Shown here one piece after another: positions 1 to 9,360 of a stretch of 64,000 bases of DNA. The DNA lies in assembly GCF_030295745.1 (NCBI RefSeq), contig NZ_AP027291.1, forward strand, positions 4,154,001 to 4,218,000, written 5' to 3'. The notes below the pieces were generated by a model that was not told where the DNA came from, did not search any database, and saw only the letters and a list, made by a program, of their open reading frames with translations. The stretch is from Mycolicibacterium sp. TUM20985. Lineage in GTDB: Bacteria; Actinomycetota; Actinomycetes; Mycobacteriales; Mycobacteriaceae. A program made the position numbers and the translations under genes. Every line of letters begins with the position of its first letter. The first letter of the stretch is position 1.

Positions 1-1
1 G

Positions 2-358
2 GCGCGGACGGTGAACTGGTTCGACCTCGACATTGGCGACTGTCTGACCGACCCGCCGCCGGTGGATCCCACCGTGATCATCGTCGCCGTCGTCGACTGC
101 GCGACCCCCCATCGGGCCGAGGTATTCCAGCGTGCGCCAATGGCGGTCAACACCGCGATCGCCGACGTCGTCGACCGCACCTGCGCGCAGGGTTTCGCGG
201 AGTACACCGGCCGCTCGGCAAATGACGGTACCTACTCGTCGACGTACCTCATCGACTCCAATCAGAACCGGACGTCGTCCAATCCCGAGCCGAGCACGGT
301 CATCTGTCTGCTCGAGGCACCGGGTGGCGGGTTGCTGACGCAGTCCGCCCGCCGGTGA
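2..358 (+). CDS. Septum formation family protein, 3' part only
   Basis: This is the C-terminal part of a gene that begins before the window, because the frame is open to base 2. The visible 118 residues carry the signature of the Septum_form family: a GDCL motif near the start, then a beta-strand pair leading into a conserved Cys and a PHRAEVF motif. A second conserved Cys sits in a DRTCAQGF stretch and another near the end. In this family the domain is extracytoplasmic behind a single membrane helix; the helix would lie in the missing N-terminal part. A GTG at 11 is possible as a start but would leave no signal sequence, so I treat the gene as truncated by the window edge. The function is not established. 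Confidence 0.65.
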   Translation, partial: ARTVNWFDLDIGDCLTDPPPVDPTVIIVAVVDCATPHRAEVFQRAPMAVNTAIADVVDRTCAQGFAEYTGRSANDGTYSSTYLIDSNQNRTSSNPEPSTVICLLEAPGGGLLTQSARR

Positions 359-361
359 GCG

Positions 362-2590
362 CTACGCCGACTCCTCGACCTCCGGTGGCGCCTCGACCAA
401 TAGCGACATGCCATGGTGGCGCGGCATTTCCACCGCGAAGCTGTGCAGATCGTCGACCGTACCGACGGTCTTGCCGGTGAACATGTCCATCACGTGACTC
501 CCCGGCGGCAGGTGTTCGGATCGCACGGTGCCCGCGATGTCCTCGTTGGCGAAGTTCAGGATCGTGAGCTGGTGTTGGGTCGGATCCTCGAGCTGGTGCA
601 CCAGCACCAGCATCCCCTTCTGCGACACCTCGGGGATGTCGACCTGCCGACTGGTGGCGATGCCGTAGTGCGAGCGCACCCGCAGGATCGCCTGCAACTG
701 GCGCAGAAAACTGGTGTCGTCGTCGAGCTGCTCGGGGATGGAGCCGTAGAGGCTGCGGCCGCGCGGCATGCCCGCCATCGACCGAGTCGCGCCTTCGTTG
801 ACGCCCATGAGGTCATGGCCGGCGCGGTGGATCCACCGGGTGTCGCCGCCTCGCATCAGTTCGGCGACGTCGCTGGACGGCAACGTCAACATGCCGCACA
901 TGTCCCAGCCCGACAGTGCGAACACGCCGGGCTGCAGCGCGTTGAACATCGCCAGCAGCAGATGGGCCCGGCGGATCGGGTCGATGTCGACGATGTCGTC
1001 GAGGTCGGCGATACCCAACGCCGCGGCGACGACGGTCGCGGTGGTCGACGCGATGCCATTGGTGGTGAACACCAGGTTGTACGGCGCGTTCGGTCCGGTG
1101 AGCTGGTTCAGCATGTCTTGGCGGACCGACTCGCCCAGTTCCTCGCCGGTGACTTCCTCGCCCTTGTAGGTGTAGACGTCATCGCGGTGGCCGGTGGACC
1201 AGTGCACCAGTTCGTAGGTCAACTCGTCGTGGTTCTGCAGGGCGTGGATGAGCGACGCGGGATCGACCCCGAGTTCGTTGGAGGTCCGCAGCGTCAGCCG
1301 CAGGAACTCGGAGTCACCGGTGGCCAACGCGTGCTGGTAGGCGGGCCGGTTGATGAAGTCGTAGGACAGGTCCGCGCCGGCTTCGCCGATCTCGCGGATG
1401 TCGTCGATGGTGAGGTTCAGCTCCTGGAAGGTGAACCCACCGACCTTGCGCACCATGCTGGCGATGAGGTGGTTGGCCGCTTCCGACAGCGGGTGGCCCT
1501 CCGACCAGGCGGGGCTGCCCTCGGCGGCACTCTTCTCCACCCCGAGGAACCCGTTGGCGTCCAAGCGCAGCGCCCCGGTGCCCATGTCGGTCAGCGAGTG
1601 CAGCGCGTCGCCCATCACCATGCGCATGCCGGCGAAGCTTGGGTCCAGCCAGTTGATCGAGGGTTGGCCGTCCTTGAAGTAGTGCAGATAGACCCACCGG
1701 CGTTCGACGCCGTCGACCCCTACGACGGGACGCGTGACGCTCCAGTTGGTCTCCTTGACGCCCTCGGCGTAGAAGATCACCCGCTGCAGCCGGCCGATGA
1801 TGTACCCGGCCTTGTCCAGCCACTCCTCGGTGGCGGCGTCGATGTTGACCGAGTCCACCCCGGGCGGGGTGGCGGGCAGCTCGTGCCAATCCCGCGGGTC
1901 GATCTCGACCATGTGATAGATGCCGGGGTAGTCCGCGTACTTCATCTCGGCGAGGCGGAAGTCCGCGCCCTTGCCGGTGTGCCCGGGCACGACGTCGTCG
2001 ATGATGGTACCGCCGTACCAGTTCGCGGTCGCGCACATCTTCCGGAACTCGTCCTCGGTGCCGAAGGCCGGATCGATCTGCGTGCTGATCCGGTCGAAGT
2101 GCCCGTCGACGCTCGGCGTGTACTCCCATCCCGAGATGCCTCCCGCCCGCTTCACCGGACCGGTGTGAATGCCCTCGATGCCGATCTCCGAGAACGCCTT
2201 CCACATCGCCTCGTCGGCCATCGCCGTCAGGAAGGACTCGTCGGGCCGGGTGATCAGCGAGAGCGGGTAGGCCGTGAACCACACCGACGCCGTGGAGACC
2301 GCGGCCCGCGGGTTGGGATTGGCGAACGGGTTCTGCCACATCGAACCCTGGCCGGAGAACTGGGCGCTGATCTGGTTGGCGTCGCTCAACATCGACTCCG
2401 ACAACAGCCACGACACATACGCCGGGTTGTCGGCGGTCGGCGGACCGTCCTGCGCCAACGACCGCCGCGCGAACGGAGCCTTCACCCGCGGCCGGAAGCG
2501 CAAGGTGCCAGGCCGGGCGGGGTGCAGATGTTCGTCGTAGGTGATCTCGGTGGGTTCGCGCGCCTGATCGTCGCTGGCCGTGTCCGTCAT
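362..2590 (-). CDS. GH13 alpha-amylase-superfamily enzyme, trehalose-synthase / maltose glucosyltransferase-like
   Basis: A 742-residue glycoside hydrolase family 13 protein. The three catalytic carboxylates are visible: nucleophile Asp344 in an LRLDAN motif, with its partner Arg342; acid/base Glu390 in FQELN; and Asp455 in an NHDE motif. Conserved region I is present as DDVVPGH (His204). The C-terminal ~80 residues look like the usual all-beta domain. TreS enzymes that interconvert maltose and trehalose are about 600 residues, so this member is longer and more divergent, and the substrate is uncertain. Sugar transfer or isomerisation in trehalose/glycogen metabolism is inferred from family only. 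The ATG at 2590 is the only good start. The gene is divergent from the CNBD/CBS protein at 2768. Confidence 0.75.
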   Translation of the reverse strand: MTDTASDDQAREPTEITYDEHLHPARPGTLRFRPRVKAPFARRSLAQDGPPTADNPAYVSWLLSESMLSDANQISAQFSGQGSMWQNPFANPNPRAAVSTASVWFTAYPLSLITRPDESFLTAMADEAMWKAFSEIGIEGIHTGPVKRAGGISGWEYTPSVDGHFDRISTQIDPAFGTEDEFRKMCATANWYGGTIIDDVVPGHTGKGADFRLAEMKYADYPGIYHMVEIDPRDWHELPATPPGVDSVNIDAATEEWLDKAGYIIGRLQRVIFYAEGVKETNWSVTRPVVGVDGVERRWVYLHYFKDGQPSINWLDPSFAGMRMVMGDALHSLTDMGTGALRLDANGFLGVEKSAAEGSPAWSEGHPLSEAANHLIASMVRKVGGFTFQELNLTIDDIREIGEAGADLSYDFINRPAYQHALATGDSEFLRLTLRTSNELGVDPASLIHALQNHDELTYELVHWSTGHRDDVYTYKGEEVTGEELGESVRQDMLNQLTGPNAPYNLVFTTNGIASTTATVVAAALGIADLDDIVDIDPIRRAHLLLAMFNALQPGVFALSGWDMCGMLTLPSSDVAELMRGGDTRWIHRAGHDLMGVNEGATRSMAGMPRGRSLYGSIPEQLDDDTSFLRQLQAILRVRSHYGIATSRQVDIPEVSQKGMLVLVHQLEDPTQHQLTILNFANEDIAGTVRSEHLPPGSHVMDMFTGKTVGTVDDLHSFAVEMPRHHGMSLLVEAPPEVEESA

Positions 2591-2767
2591 CTAATCCTCA
2601 CCACTCGTTGCTGCCTGTCCAGACGCCTGCTCGCGGCCCGCCGTCCGCGACGTATAGCCACTGACGGAATCTTGAAACTCGGGGCGCGCCACTCTTGGGG
2701 CCCCACCAATGTATGCGGGCCCGACGACTGCGGCGCCGCGACCGGGTGGGCGTGCAACGATCGATCG

Positions 2768-4594
2768 GTGAAGGAGTTCCTCGAGTTCCTCGGTGCGCAG
2801 TCACCGTACGACCGGCTCGACGACGACGACCTCCACCGCCTCGCCGCGTCGGTCGAGGTGGAGTACTTCGTGTCGGGCTCGGTGATCGTCGAGGCCGACG
2901 CGGCACCGCTGGATTGTCTCTACGTCGTGCGGGTCGGCGCGGTCGAGGTCGTCGACCGTGGGCGGGTCACCGACGTCCTCGGTGCCGGCGAGACGTTCGG
3001 CCACATCTCGGTGTTGTCCGGGCTGCCGCCCCCCCTGCAGGTCCGAGCCGCCGAGGACACCCTGTGTTACCGGCTGCCCGATCCTCGGACGCTCCTGAGG
3101 CACCCCGACCGGCTGCGCTTCGCCCATTACGGCGGCCTGGTGGCGCGTGAGCGGCTGATCGACTCCGGCGGTTCGTTCACCCGGCTGGAACGTCCGATCG
3201 GCGAGGTGGCGCACCCGATCACCTGGTGTGATGGCGACGACTCCGTCCGCACGGTCGCCGCCCTCATGACCAGCGCGGGCCGGTCCTGTGCGCTGTTTCA
3301 GCGGCGCGGGCAGATCGGCATCGTCACCGACGACGACTTCCGCCGTCGCGTCGCGACCGGCGAGGTGGGCGTCGACGCGCCCGTCTCCACGATCGCCAGC
3401 ACCCCGGCGATCGCCATGAGCACCGACCGCACCGTGAGCACCGCGTACCTGTTCATGGTCGAGCACGGCATCCATCACCTCGTCGTCGTCGACGCCGTCG
3501 GCACCGCGGTGGGCGTGGTGCGGGTCGTCGACATGGCGGCCACGGAGGTGCGCAATCCGCTCGTGATCCGCTCTGCGGTGGCGTCGGCCACCACCATGGA
3601 CGAACTCGTCGAAGCGTGCCGTCTACTGACCCCCACCACGGTCGAACTCTGGGACGCCGGCCTGCCGGTCGAACACCTCGGCGCGCTGCTGTCGGCGATG
3701 GTCGAATCGATCTTCCGCAAGGTCATCGACCTGCACACGACGACATCCCCGTTCACCGAACTCGATTGCTCCTGGATGCTGATGGGCTCCCTCGGCCGCC
3801 GCGAGCCCCTGCCCAACTCCGATGTCGACACCGCTTTGGCCTGGGCGGTGACCGGCGACACCGTCTTCACCCGCGAGCAGGTCGCCGCGGCCACCGCACC
3901 CCTGATCACGGCGCTCACCCGCTGCGGTCTCGCGCCATGTCCGCAGGGCCTCAACGCGTCGGCACCACTGTTCAACCGGTCGCAGCGGCAATGGCGTGAC
4001 GTCGCCGACGTCTGGCGTGCCCATCCCGACAACGTCGACTACCTGCTGATGGCCTCGACGGTGCTGGATGCCCGGCCCATCACCCGCCCGGTACTGATCC
4101 AACCGCTGCGCACCGCGCTGGTCGGCGGCATCGGCCGCGACGCGTTCACGCGAGCGCTGAGTCGCTTCTCCATGAACGACCGCCCGCCCAGCGGCTTCGT
4201 CCGGGGATTCGTCGTGGAGCACTTCGGTGAGCAGAAGAACCACCTCAACCTCAAGAAGTCCGGTCTGCGTCCGGTGGCGTCGCTGGCTCGCGCACTGGCC
4301 CAGCGCACCGGCGACCCCACCGGTACCACCCCCCAGCGGCTCGACAGAGCCCATCGCAGCGGCCTGCTCACCGCCGATGAGGCCGACGCCCTCTCCGGTG
4401 CGTTCAGCCTGTGTTACCACCTGGTGTTCGACAGTCAGGTGGCCGCGATCAAGGAAGGCACACCCGTGGAGTCGGCCATCGATCCCAACCGGCTCGACCC
4501 CCTCGAACGGCGACACCTTCGCAGCGCGTTCCGGACGGTCAGCGGCATCCAGGACCGGTTGAGCCGCAAGTGGTTCGGCTACGAGGGCATATGA
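2768..4594 (+). CDS. Cyclic-nucleotide-binding-like / CBS / DUF294 nucleotidyltransferase protein
   Basis: A 608-residue multidomain protein. Residues about 1-125 form a CNBD-like beta-roll. Residues about 150-270 resemble a CBS pair. Residues about 300-440 are a DUF294 nucleotidyltransferase-like domain with a GSLGRREPLPNSDVD motif, matching the GS-x-D-x-D signature. The rest is the DUF294 C-terminal domain. Relatives in other bacteria are called signal-transduction proteins; the substrate is unknown. The GTG at 2768 is chosen because VKEFLEFL matches how such proteins begin. The frame is open far upstream only because it runs antisense to the GH13 gene. It overlaps the downstream exonuclease by ATGA, and in many genomes this pair (CNBD-CBS-DUF294 plus DEDD exonuclease) is conserved, suggesting a joint role. 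Confidence 0.8.
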   Translation: MKEFLEFLGAQSPYDRLDDDDLHRLAASVEVEYFVSGSVIVEADAAPLDCLYVVRVGAVEVVDRGRVTDVLGAGETFGHISVLSGLPPPLQVRAAEDTLCYRLPDPRTLLRHPDRLRFAHYGGLVARERLIDSGGSFTRLERPIGEVAHPITWCDGDDSVRTVAALMTSAGRSCALFQRRGQIGIVTDDDFRRRVATGEVGVDAPVSTIASTPAIAMSTDRTVSTAYLFMVEHGIHHLVVVDAVGTAVGVVRVVDMAATEVRNPLVIRSAVASATTMDELVEACRLLTPTTVELWDAGLPVEHLGALLSAMVESIFRKVIDLHTTTSPFTELDCSWMLMGSLGRREPLPNSDVDTALAWAVTGDTVFTREQVAAATAPLITALTRCGLAPCPQGLNASAPLFNRSQRQWRDVADVWRAHPDNVDYLLMASTVLDARPITRPVLIQPLRTALVGGIGRDAFTRALSRFSMNDRPPSGFVRGFVVEHFGEQKNHLNLKKSGLRPVASLARALAQRTGDPTGTTPQRLDRAHRSGLLTADEADALSGAFSLCYHLVFDSQVAAIKEGTPVESAIDPNRLDPLERRHLRSAFRTVSGIQDRLSRKWFGYEGI

Positions 4595-5247
4595 CGCCGA
4601 TGATCGACTGGGCCCGCGGAGTCGCCAGCCGTCGGCCACGGCGGACGTCCGCCGCCGACGTGGACTGGCGGACCGACACCTTCATCGTGATCGACCTCGA
4701 GACCACCGGTCTCGATCCCCGACGCGACCACATCGTGTCCTTCGGCGCGGTGCCGATCCGCGACGGCAGGGTCAAGACGGCCGATTCGGTGTACGGGCTC
4801 GTCCACGTGCCGGGCATCGTCCCCCCGAGCTCGACCAAGTTCCACAACCTGCGGACCCAGGACCTCGAAGCCGCCCCGCCCCTGACGGATTGCGTGGCGA
4901 CCCTCGACGAGCTGATCGCCGGCCATTCCGTCGTCGCACACTGCGCCTGGATCGAAAGATCGTTCCTGCGCAGGGCCTTTCGCCGCTCTTACCGGACGTT
5001 CGACAGCCCGATCGTCGACACCGCCGTCCTGGCCCGCCGCGTCCTGGACGTCGACCTCGGACCCGATCAGGCGGTGTCTTTGGAGTACGCCGCCAATGCC
5101 CTCGGGCTCCCGGTGCACTCCCCGCACCACGCGCTCGGCGATGCGGTCACCACCGCCGGCCTCTTCATCGCACTGGCCGCTCAGCTCGAGCGCGGCACGT
5201 CGCTGACCACCGCCAACCTGATCGCCATGTCGGAAGGACGCCCATGA
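4591..5247 (+). CDS. 3'-5' exonuclease, DnaQ/DEDD family
   Basis: A 218-residue DEDD-type exonuclease related to the DNA polymerase III epsilon subunit. Motif Exo I is seen as VIDLETTGLD (the first Asp and Glu). Exo II lies in the VVAHCAWIERSFL stretch, and Exo III near the C-terminus as HHALGDAV, with the His and Asp of the DEDDh class. The protein has no other domain, so it is probably a stand-alone nuclease rather than a polymerase subunit. Its start overlaps the stop of the CNBD/CBS/DUF294 gene, and its stop overlaps the start of the aldehyde dehydrogenase, so the three genes are translationally coupled. Confidence 0.82.
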   Translation: MTPMIDWARGVASRRPRRTSAADVDWRTDTFIVIDLETTGLDPRRDHIVSFGAVPIRDGRVKTADSVYGLVHVPGIVPPSSTKFHNLRTQDLEAAPPLTDCVATLDELIAGHSVVAHCAWIERSFLRRAFRRSYRTFDSPIVDTAVLARRVLDVDLGPDQAVSLEYAANALGLPVHSPHHALGDAVTTAGLFIALAAQLERGTSLTTANLIAMSEGRP

Positions 5248-6785
5248 CGACGACCCCCGAGGTCTTCGGAACCAATCCCCGCACCGGCGAGCCACTGGCG
5301 CCGGTCACCCGCGAAACGACCGAGGCCGAGGTGGCCGCGGTCGCTGCGGCCGCGGCCGAGGCGGCGCCGGGATTCGCCCGCCTCGACCGCGGCGCCCGCG
5401 CCGAGATCCTGCACGGCATCGCCGACGGCATCGACGCTCGCCGCGCAGACCTGATTGAGATCGCCGCGGCGGAAACCGGATTCGGCGTGACCAAGCTCGA
5501 CGGCGAGATCAACCGCGCCGCGTTCCAGTTCCGGTTCTTCGCCGACGTGATCGGCGAGGGCAGCTATCTGGAGGCGATCCTGGATTCGGCGGGTGACACC
5601 CCGATGGGCCCGCGCCCCGACCTGCGCCGGATGCTTCACCCGATCGGCCCCGTCGCGGTGTTTGGATCGAGCAACTTTCCCTTTGCGTTCTCCGTCCTCG
5701 GTGGCGACACCGCCTCGGCACTGGCCGCCGGCTGCCCCGTGATCGTCAAGGCGCACCCGTCGCACCCGGCCACCTCACGGCTCTCCTTCGACCTCCTCGC
5801 GGCCGCGCTCGCCGACAGTCCGGCGCCCCGTGACGTCCTCGGGATCGTCTTCGGCACGTCCGCCGGCGCCGTGCTGGTCGCGCAGCCCGCCGTGAAGGCC
5901 GTCGGGTTCACCGGATCGCTGCGTGGCGGCAAGGCGCTGCTCGACATCATCGACACGCGCGACGAACCGATCCCCTTCTACGGCGAGCTGAGCAGTCTCA
6001 ACCCCGTGGTCGTCACCCAAGGCGCCGCCGCCGAGCGGGCCGAGGAGATCGGCGCAGGACTCGTCGCATCGTTCACCGTCGGCTCGGGCCAGATGTGCAC
6101 GAAGCCCGGTTTCGTCCTCGTGCCCGACGGCGCCGACGGGGACCGACTGGTAACGGCCGTACACGCCGGACTGGACACGTCATCGGGGCACGTCCTCCTC
6201 AACGAGGGCATCTACCGCACGTTTTCCGACGAGACGGCGGCCCTGCGGCAGCGGACCGATGTGACGAGCCACGCCGCTCCCGCTGCCGACGGCGGGGGTT
6301 TCACCGCCACGCCCATTGTGGTCGAGACCGCGCTCGACGGGCTGGACCCCGAACTGGTCCACGAAGTGTTCGGGCCGCTCACCATCATCGCCAGGTACCG
6401 GGTCGATTCGGTGATTGCCTCGGCGACAACGGTATTCGAGACCTTCCCGCCGTCTCTGACCGCGACCGTGCACTATGCCGATTCCGATGCCGATGCCGAT
6501 GGGACCCTTCAGGCGCTGACGGACCTGGCGGCCGCCCGGGCTGGACGCGTGATCTACAACGGGTTCCCCACCGGTGTCACGGTGTCGTGGGCCCAGCATC
6601 ACGGCGGTCCGTGGCCGTCCACGAACTCACTGCACACCTCCGTCGGAGCCACTGCGATCAGGCGTTTCCTGCGGCCAATCACTTACCAGAACGCACCGCA
6701 GCGGGTCCTTCCGCCGGAACTGCGCGACGGTTACGACGACATCCCCCGGCGTCTCGACGGCAGGTTGCGCGCCACCGGGGCGTGA
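5244..6785 (+). CDS. NADP-dependent aldehyde dehydrogenase (2,5-dioxovalerate / ketoglutarate semialdehyde type)
   Basis: A 513-residue aldehyde dehydrogenase. The catalytic Cys285 lies in GSGQMCTKPG. The cofactor-binding region contains FGSSNFPFAFSVLGG followed by a Lys in VIVKAHPSHP. These motifs fit the ALDH subgroup that oxidises alpha-ketoglutarate semialdehyde to 2-oxoglutarate, the last step of sugar-acid or hydroxyproline degradation. No other genes of such a pathway are visible nearby, so the physiological substrate is uncertain. A clear GGAAGGA precedes the ATG, which overlaps the exonuclease stop by ATGA. Confidence 0.82.
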   Translation: MTTTPEVFGTNPRTGEPLAPVTRETTEAEVAAVAAAAAEAAPGFARLDRGARAEILHGIADGIDARRADLIEIAAAETGFGVTKLDGEINRAAFQFRFFADVIGEGSYLEAILDSAGDTPMGPRPDLRRMLHPIGPVAVFGSSNFPFAFSVLGGDTASALAAGCPVIVKAHPSHPATSRLSFDLLAAALADSPAPRDVLGIVFGTSAGAVLVAQPAVKAVGFTGSLRGGKALLDIIDTRDEPIPFYGELSSLNPVVVTQGAAAERAEEIGAGLVASFTVGSGQMCTKPGFVLVPDGADGDRLVTAVHAGLDTSSGHVLLNEGIYRTFSDETAALRQRTDVTSHAAPAADGGGFTATPIVVETALDGLDPELVHEVFGPLTIIARYRVDSVIASATTVFETFPPSLTATVHYADSDADADGTLQALTDLAAARAGRVIYNGFPTGVTVSWAQHHGGPWPSTNSLHTSVGATAIRRFLRPITYQNAPQRVLPPELRDGYDDIPRRLDGRLRATGA

Positions 6786-6797
6786 GCACCGTACTGT

Positions 6798-6820
6798 GTC
6801 CCCGAATGACGTCGGGGGAC
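6798..6820 (+). terminator. Stem-loop after the aldehyde dehydrogenase
   Basis: GTCCCCGA, a 6-base loop and TCGGGGGAC form an 8-bp stem with one bulged G, beginning 13 bases after the stop at 6785. There is no U-tract, as is common in mycobacteria. A weaker 5-bp stem (GGCTC/GAGCC) follows at 6822-6837. A terminator role is inferred. Confidence 0.45.
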
Positions 6821-6965
6821 GGGCTCTAGACCGAGCCAACGCCGTTCTTCAGCCGTTTGATCGATGTGACATCAGACCCAAGTGTTTCGTCCGGTTTAGG
6901 GATGGGAACAACTCGCGCACAGTCCACGTTGTCGCGACAACGCCACTGGACTCGAAAGGACGAAA

Positions 6966-7265
6966 ATGGCCACTGATTATGATGCGCCACGCCAGAAGGA
7001 AACCGACGACGTGGTCGACGAGTCACTCGAGGCGCTGGCCGGACGTCGCAACGACGCCGCGACCGCGGTGCTCGACGTGGACGACGGTGAAGAACTCGAC
7101 GACTTCGAGCTACCCGGCGCGGACCTCTCCGGTGAGGAGTTCACCGTCCGGGTCGTGCCCAAGCAGCGAGACGAGTTCACCTGCTCGAGTTGTTTCCTCG
7201 TCCAACACAGCCATCGTCTGGCCCGCCAGGTCGGCGATCGCATGATCTGCGCCGACTGCGCGTAG
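6966..7265 (+). CDS. DUF4193 zinc-ribbon-like protein (Rv2699c-type)
   Basis: A 99-residue acidic protein with a C-terminal pair of CxxC motifs (CSSC and CADC), which probably hold one zinc ion. This layout, with a D/E-rich N-terminal half and then FLVQHSHRLA between the Cys pairs, is typical of the actinobacterial DUF4193 family, of which Rv2699c is the tuberculosis member. The family is well conserved in mycobacteria but has no assigned function. GAAAGGA sits 5 bases before the ATG. The 180-base upstream gap holds the aldehyde dehydrogenase terminator and presumably this gene's own promoter. Confidence 0.85.
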   Translation: MATDYDAPRQKETDDVVDESLEALAGRRNDAATAVLDVDDGEELDDFELPGADLSGEEFTVRVVPKQRDEFTCSSCFLVQHSHRLARQVGDRMICADCA

Positions 7266-7294
7266 GTCTGCGCGGGTCTCGTCCGCCAGCCGTG

Positions 7295-7310
7295 CGGGCG
7301 GGGCCGCCCG
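7295..7310. terminator. GC-rich hairpin between convergent genes
   Basis: CGGGCG, a 4-base loop and CGCCCG form a perfect 6-bp stem between the DUF4193 gene (ends 7265) and the convergent histidine kinase gene (ends 7425). Its position suggests a bidirectional terminator. There is no U-tract. Confidence 0.4.
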
Positions 7311-7424
7311 GCGTGCTGTCGAAAGCATGCGACGGCCACTCCCGTGGCGCCCTGTCCGCCTCCCCGCACAGAACATCACCCCAGCGGGTCTTGCACCCCG
7401 GCGACCACCGTTAGCGTGAATCCG

Positions 7425-8630
7425 CTACGCCGCTGGCAGGGTCAAAGTGAACGTCGCTCCGCCGCCCGGTGTCGGCTCGACCGAGACGTCGCCGCCGTGG
7501 GCCAAGGCGATCTCCCGAACGAGCGCAAGTCCGATGCCGTAGCGCTGGCGACCCTCCGAGGCAGTGTGACTCTGCCCGTGGGCGAAACGGGTGAACAATG
7601 AGGCCACGGCGTCTGGGTGGACCCCCACCCCGTCATCGCTGACGTCGATGACGACGTCCGCTGCGCGGCGCTCGATGCCGATGACGATCGCCCCGCCGCG
7701 GTGTTCGTGGGCAAGTGCATTGTCGACCAGAGCCGTCAGGGCGCGCCGCAGTGCGGCACCCGATCCGAGAACGACGCCGTCCGCCGCGCTAGTCCCGCCC
7801 CGCCGGTTCACGCTGAGGCTGACCCCTGCCGCGTCCGCATGTTCGGCCATGCTGTCGCGGACCGCCTCGGCAACAGCGGTGACGTCGACGCGGTCGCGGG
7901 CCACACCGTTGTTCGCCATCGTTGCGGACGCCAAGAGGTCTTCGATGACCTCACCGAGCGCCCTGGTGTCCGCCGCCAGCGCATCGATCTGTTTCTTCGC
8001 CTCACCCGAATCGTCGTCGTCAAATCGGCGCGCCAACAGCTGAATCCTGGTGTGCAGCACTGTCAATGGGGCGCGAAGCTCATGCGAGGCGTCGGCGACG
8101 AATCTGCGTTGCAGAGCCAAGGCGTCGGTGAGCGGGCGAATCGAGCGGCGCGTGAGCAGGACCACGACGGCGACCGAGGCGAGGATTCCCGCGAGTTCCG
8201 CGGCGCCCAACGACAGCAGAAGGCGGCGCCGGCCCTCCTCGTAGGACTCCAGCGCGAGCATGGCGACCACCCTCCCGTCGGGCTTGTCGGCCACCAGGAA
8301 GCGGTACTCCTCGCCGTCGATCCGGGCCTCCGAGAACCCCGGAGGCCGTGCCAGAAGGTCCGCCACCGGGAGGCCCCCGTCGCTCGCCTGCACGTTGCCC
8401 GTGAGGTCTCGGACCACGAGCTGCATGCCCGGCGGCGGATCGGTGGCATCATCAGCCGTCGACGCCACCGAGGTCAGCTGATCGGCGATCTGTTGGTCTT
8501 GCACTCGGAGATCGACGAGGAAGACCACCGCTCCGACGACCAGCAGGACCGCAGCCAATGCCAGCGACGCTTGGATCGCGGCGATCCGGCCTGCGCGCCG
8601 GACGACGGCGAGATCGCTGCCGTGTGTCAT
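7425..8630 (-). CDS. Two-component sensor histidine kinase
   Basis: A 401-residue membrane histidine kinase. The helix at about 20-39, an extracytoplasmic sensor segment to about 138 and a second helix at about 141-160 precede a short linker. The H box DASHELRAP places the phospho-acceptor at His183. The HATPase domain shows the N box (DNALAH), the G1 box (DDGVGV) and the G2 box (RYGIGLALV). No HAMP or PAS motif is obvious. The ATG at 8630 overlaps the stop of the response regulator (ATGA) and replaces longer in-frame starts that would lie inside that gene. The stimulus is unknown. The neighbouring flavin/iron-sulfur cassette is a candidate target by proximity only. Confidence 0.88.
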   Translation of the reverse strand: MTHGSDLAVVRRAGRIAAIQASLALAAVLLVVGAVVFLVDLRVQDQQIADQLTSVASTADDATDPPPGMQLVVRDLTGNVQASDGGLPVADLLARPPGFSEARIDGEEYRFLVADKPDGRVVAMLALESYEEGRRRLLLSLGAAELAGILASVAVVVLLTRRSIRPLTDALALQRRFVADASHELRAPLTVLHTRIQLLARRFDDDDSGEAKKQIDALAADTRALGEVIEDLLASATMANNGVARDRVDVTAVAEAVRDSMAEHADAAGVSLSVNRRGGTSAADGVVLGSGAALRRALTALVDNALAHEHRGGAIVIGIERRAADVVIDVSDDGVGVHPDAVASLFTRFAHGQSHTASEGRQRYGIGLALVREIALAHGGDVSVEPTPGGGATFTLTLPAA

Positions 8631-9298
8631 GGCGCCCCGAATCGATACCCGGTGCCATGAATCGTCCGCACCGCCGATCGCCCAAGCTTGCGGCGCAGAT
8701 AGTGCACGTAGGTATCCACGACTCCGGGCGTGTCGACACCGTCGAACGCGGCGCCGAGCAGCTGGCCGCGGGTGAAGTTGCGGCCAGGGGCAAGCATCAG
8801 CACGCTCAGCAGCGCCGCTTCCCTCTCGGACAGCTCCACGTCCGCGAACCCCCAACCGCTCACGGTGCGGCTGACGCGGTTGAGCACCAGTCCATTCACC
8901 CGCAGCGTCGAGCCGTCGTCGGGCCGCCGGAGCAATGCCCGAATGCGAGCCAGCAGTTCGGGCACCTCGAACGGCTTGACCAAGTAGTCCTGAGCGCCGG
9001 CGTCGAGGCCGTCGACACGGTCTTCCGTCGCACCGCGCGCGGTCAGCAGCAGAATCGGTGTCGCGATCCCCCGCGAACGCAGCACCTCGACCAGTTCGAC
9101 CCCGTCCATCACCGGCAGGCCACGGTCGACGATCGCCGCGTCGTAGGAACCGGTCAACCCGCGGTGAAGGCCCTGCTGGCCGTCATGGGCAACGTCCACG
9201 CGATAACCCTCCTCGCGGAACAACGTCTCGAGCATCCCGCTCAGAGCGCGATCGTCCTCGACGATCAGCAGCGTGGGTGCTGCAGTCCGGTCCGCCAC
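8627..9298 (-). CDS. OmpR/PhoB-family response regulator
   Basis: A 223-residue regulator. The receiver domain (about 8-120) has the acidic pair Glu14-Asp15-Asp16, the phospho-acceptor Asp58 in AIVDRGLPVMDG, the Thr of LLLTARG and the Lys of YLVKPF. The C-terminal winged helix (about 130-222) ends with VRTIHGTGYRFG, typical of the OmpR/PhoB class. It is the first gene of an operon with the sensor kinase and is divergent from the Pro-rich/ApbE cassette at 9361, so the 62-base gap is a plausible regulatory target. Confidence 0.92.
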   Translation of the reverse strand: MADRTAAPTLLIVEDDRALSGMLETLFREEGYRVDVAHDGQQGLHRGLTGSYDAAIVDRGLPVMDGVELVEVLRSRGIATPILLLTARGATEDRVDGLDAGAQDYLVKPFEVPELLARIRALLRRPDDGSTLRVNGLVLNRVSRTVSGWGFADVELSEREAALLSVLMLAPGRNFTRGQLLGAAFDGVDTPGVVDTYVHYLRRKLGRSAVRTIHGTGYRFGAP

Positions 9299-9360
9299 CC
9301 GCTGAGCGTGCCACGGGAATTCTTCGAAGGCTTGAAGAAACGGCTGTCAGCATCATCGGC

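Noticed and set aside
413..2767. Long upstream extension of the CNBD/CBS reading frame
   Set aside because: It is antisense to the GH13 gene, has Arg/His/Val-rich composition typical of GC-rich shadow frames, and the family start is at 2768.
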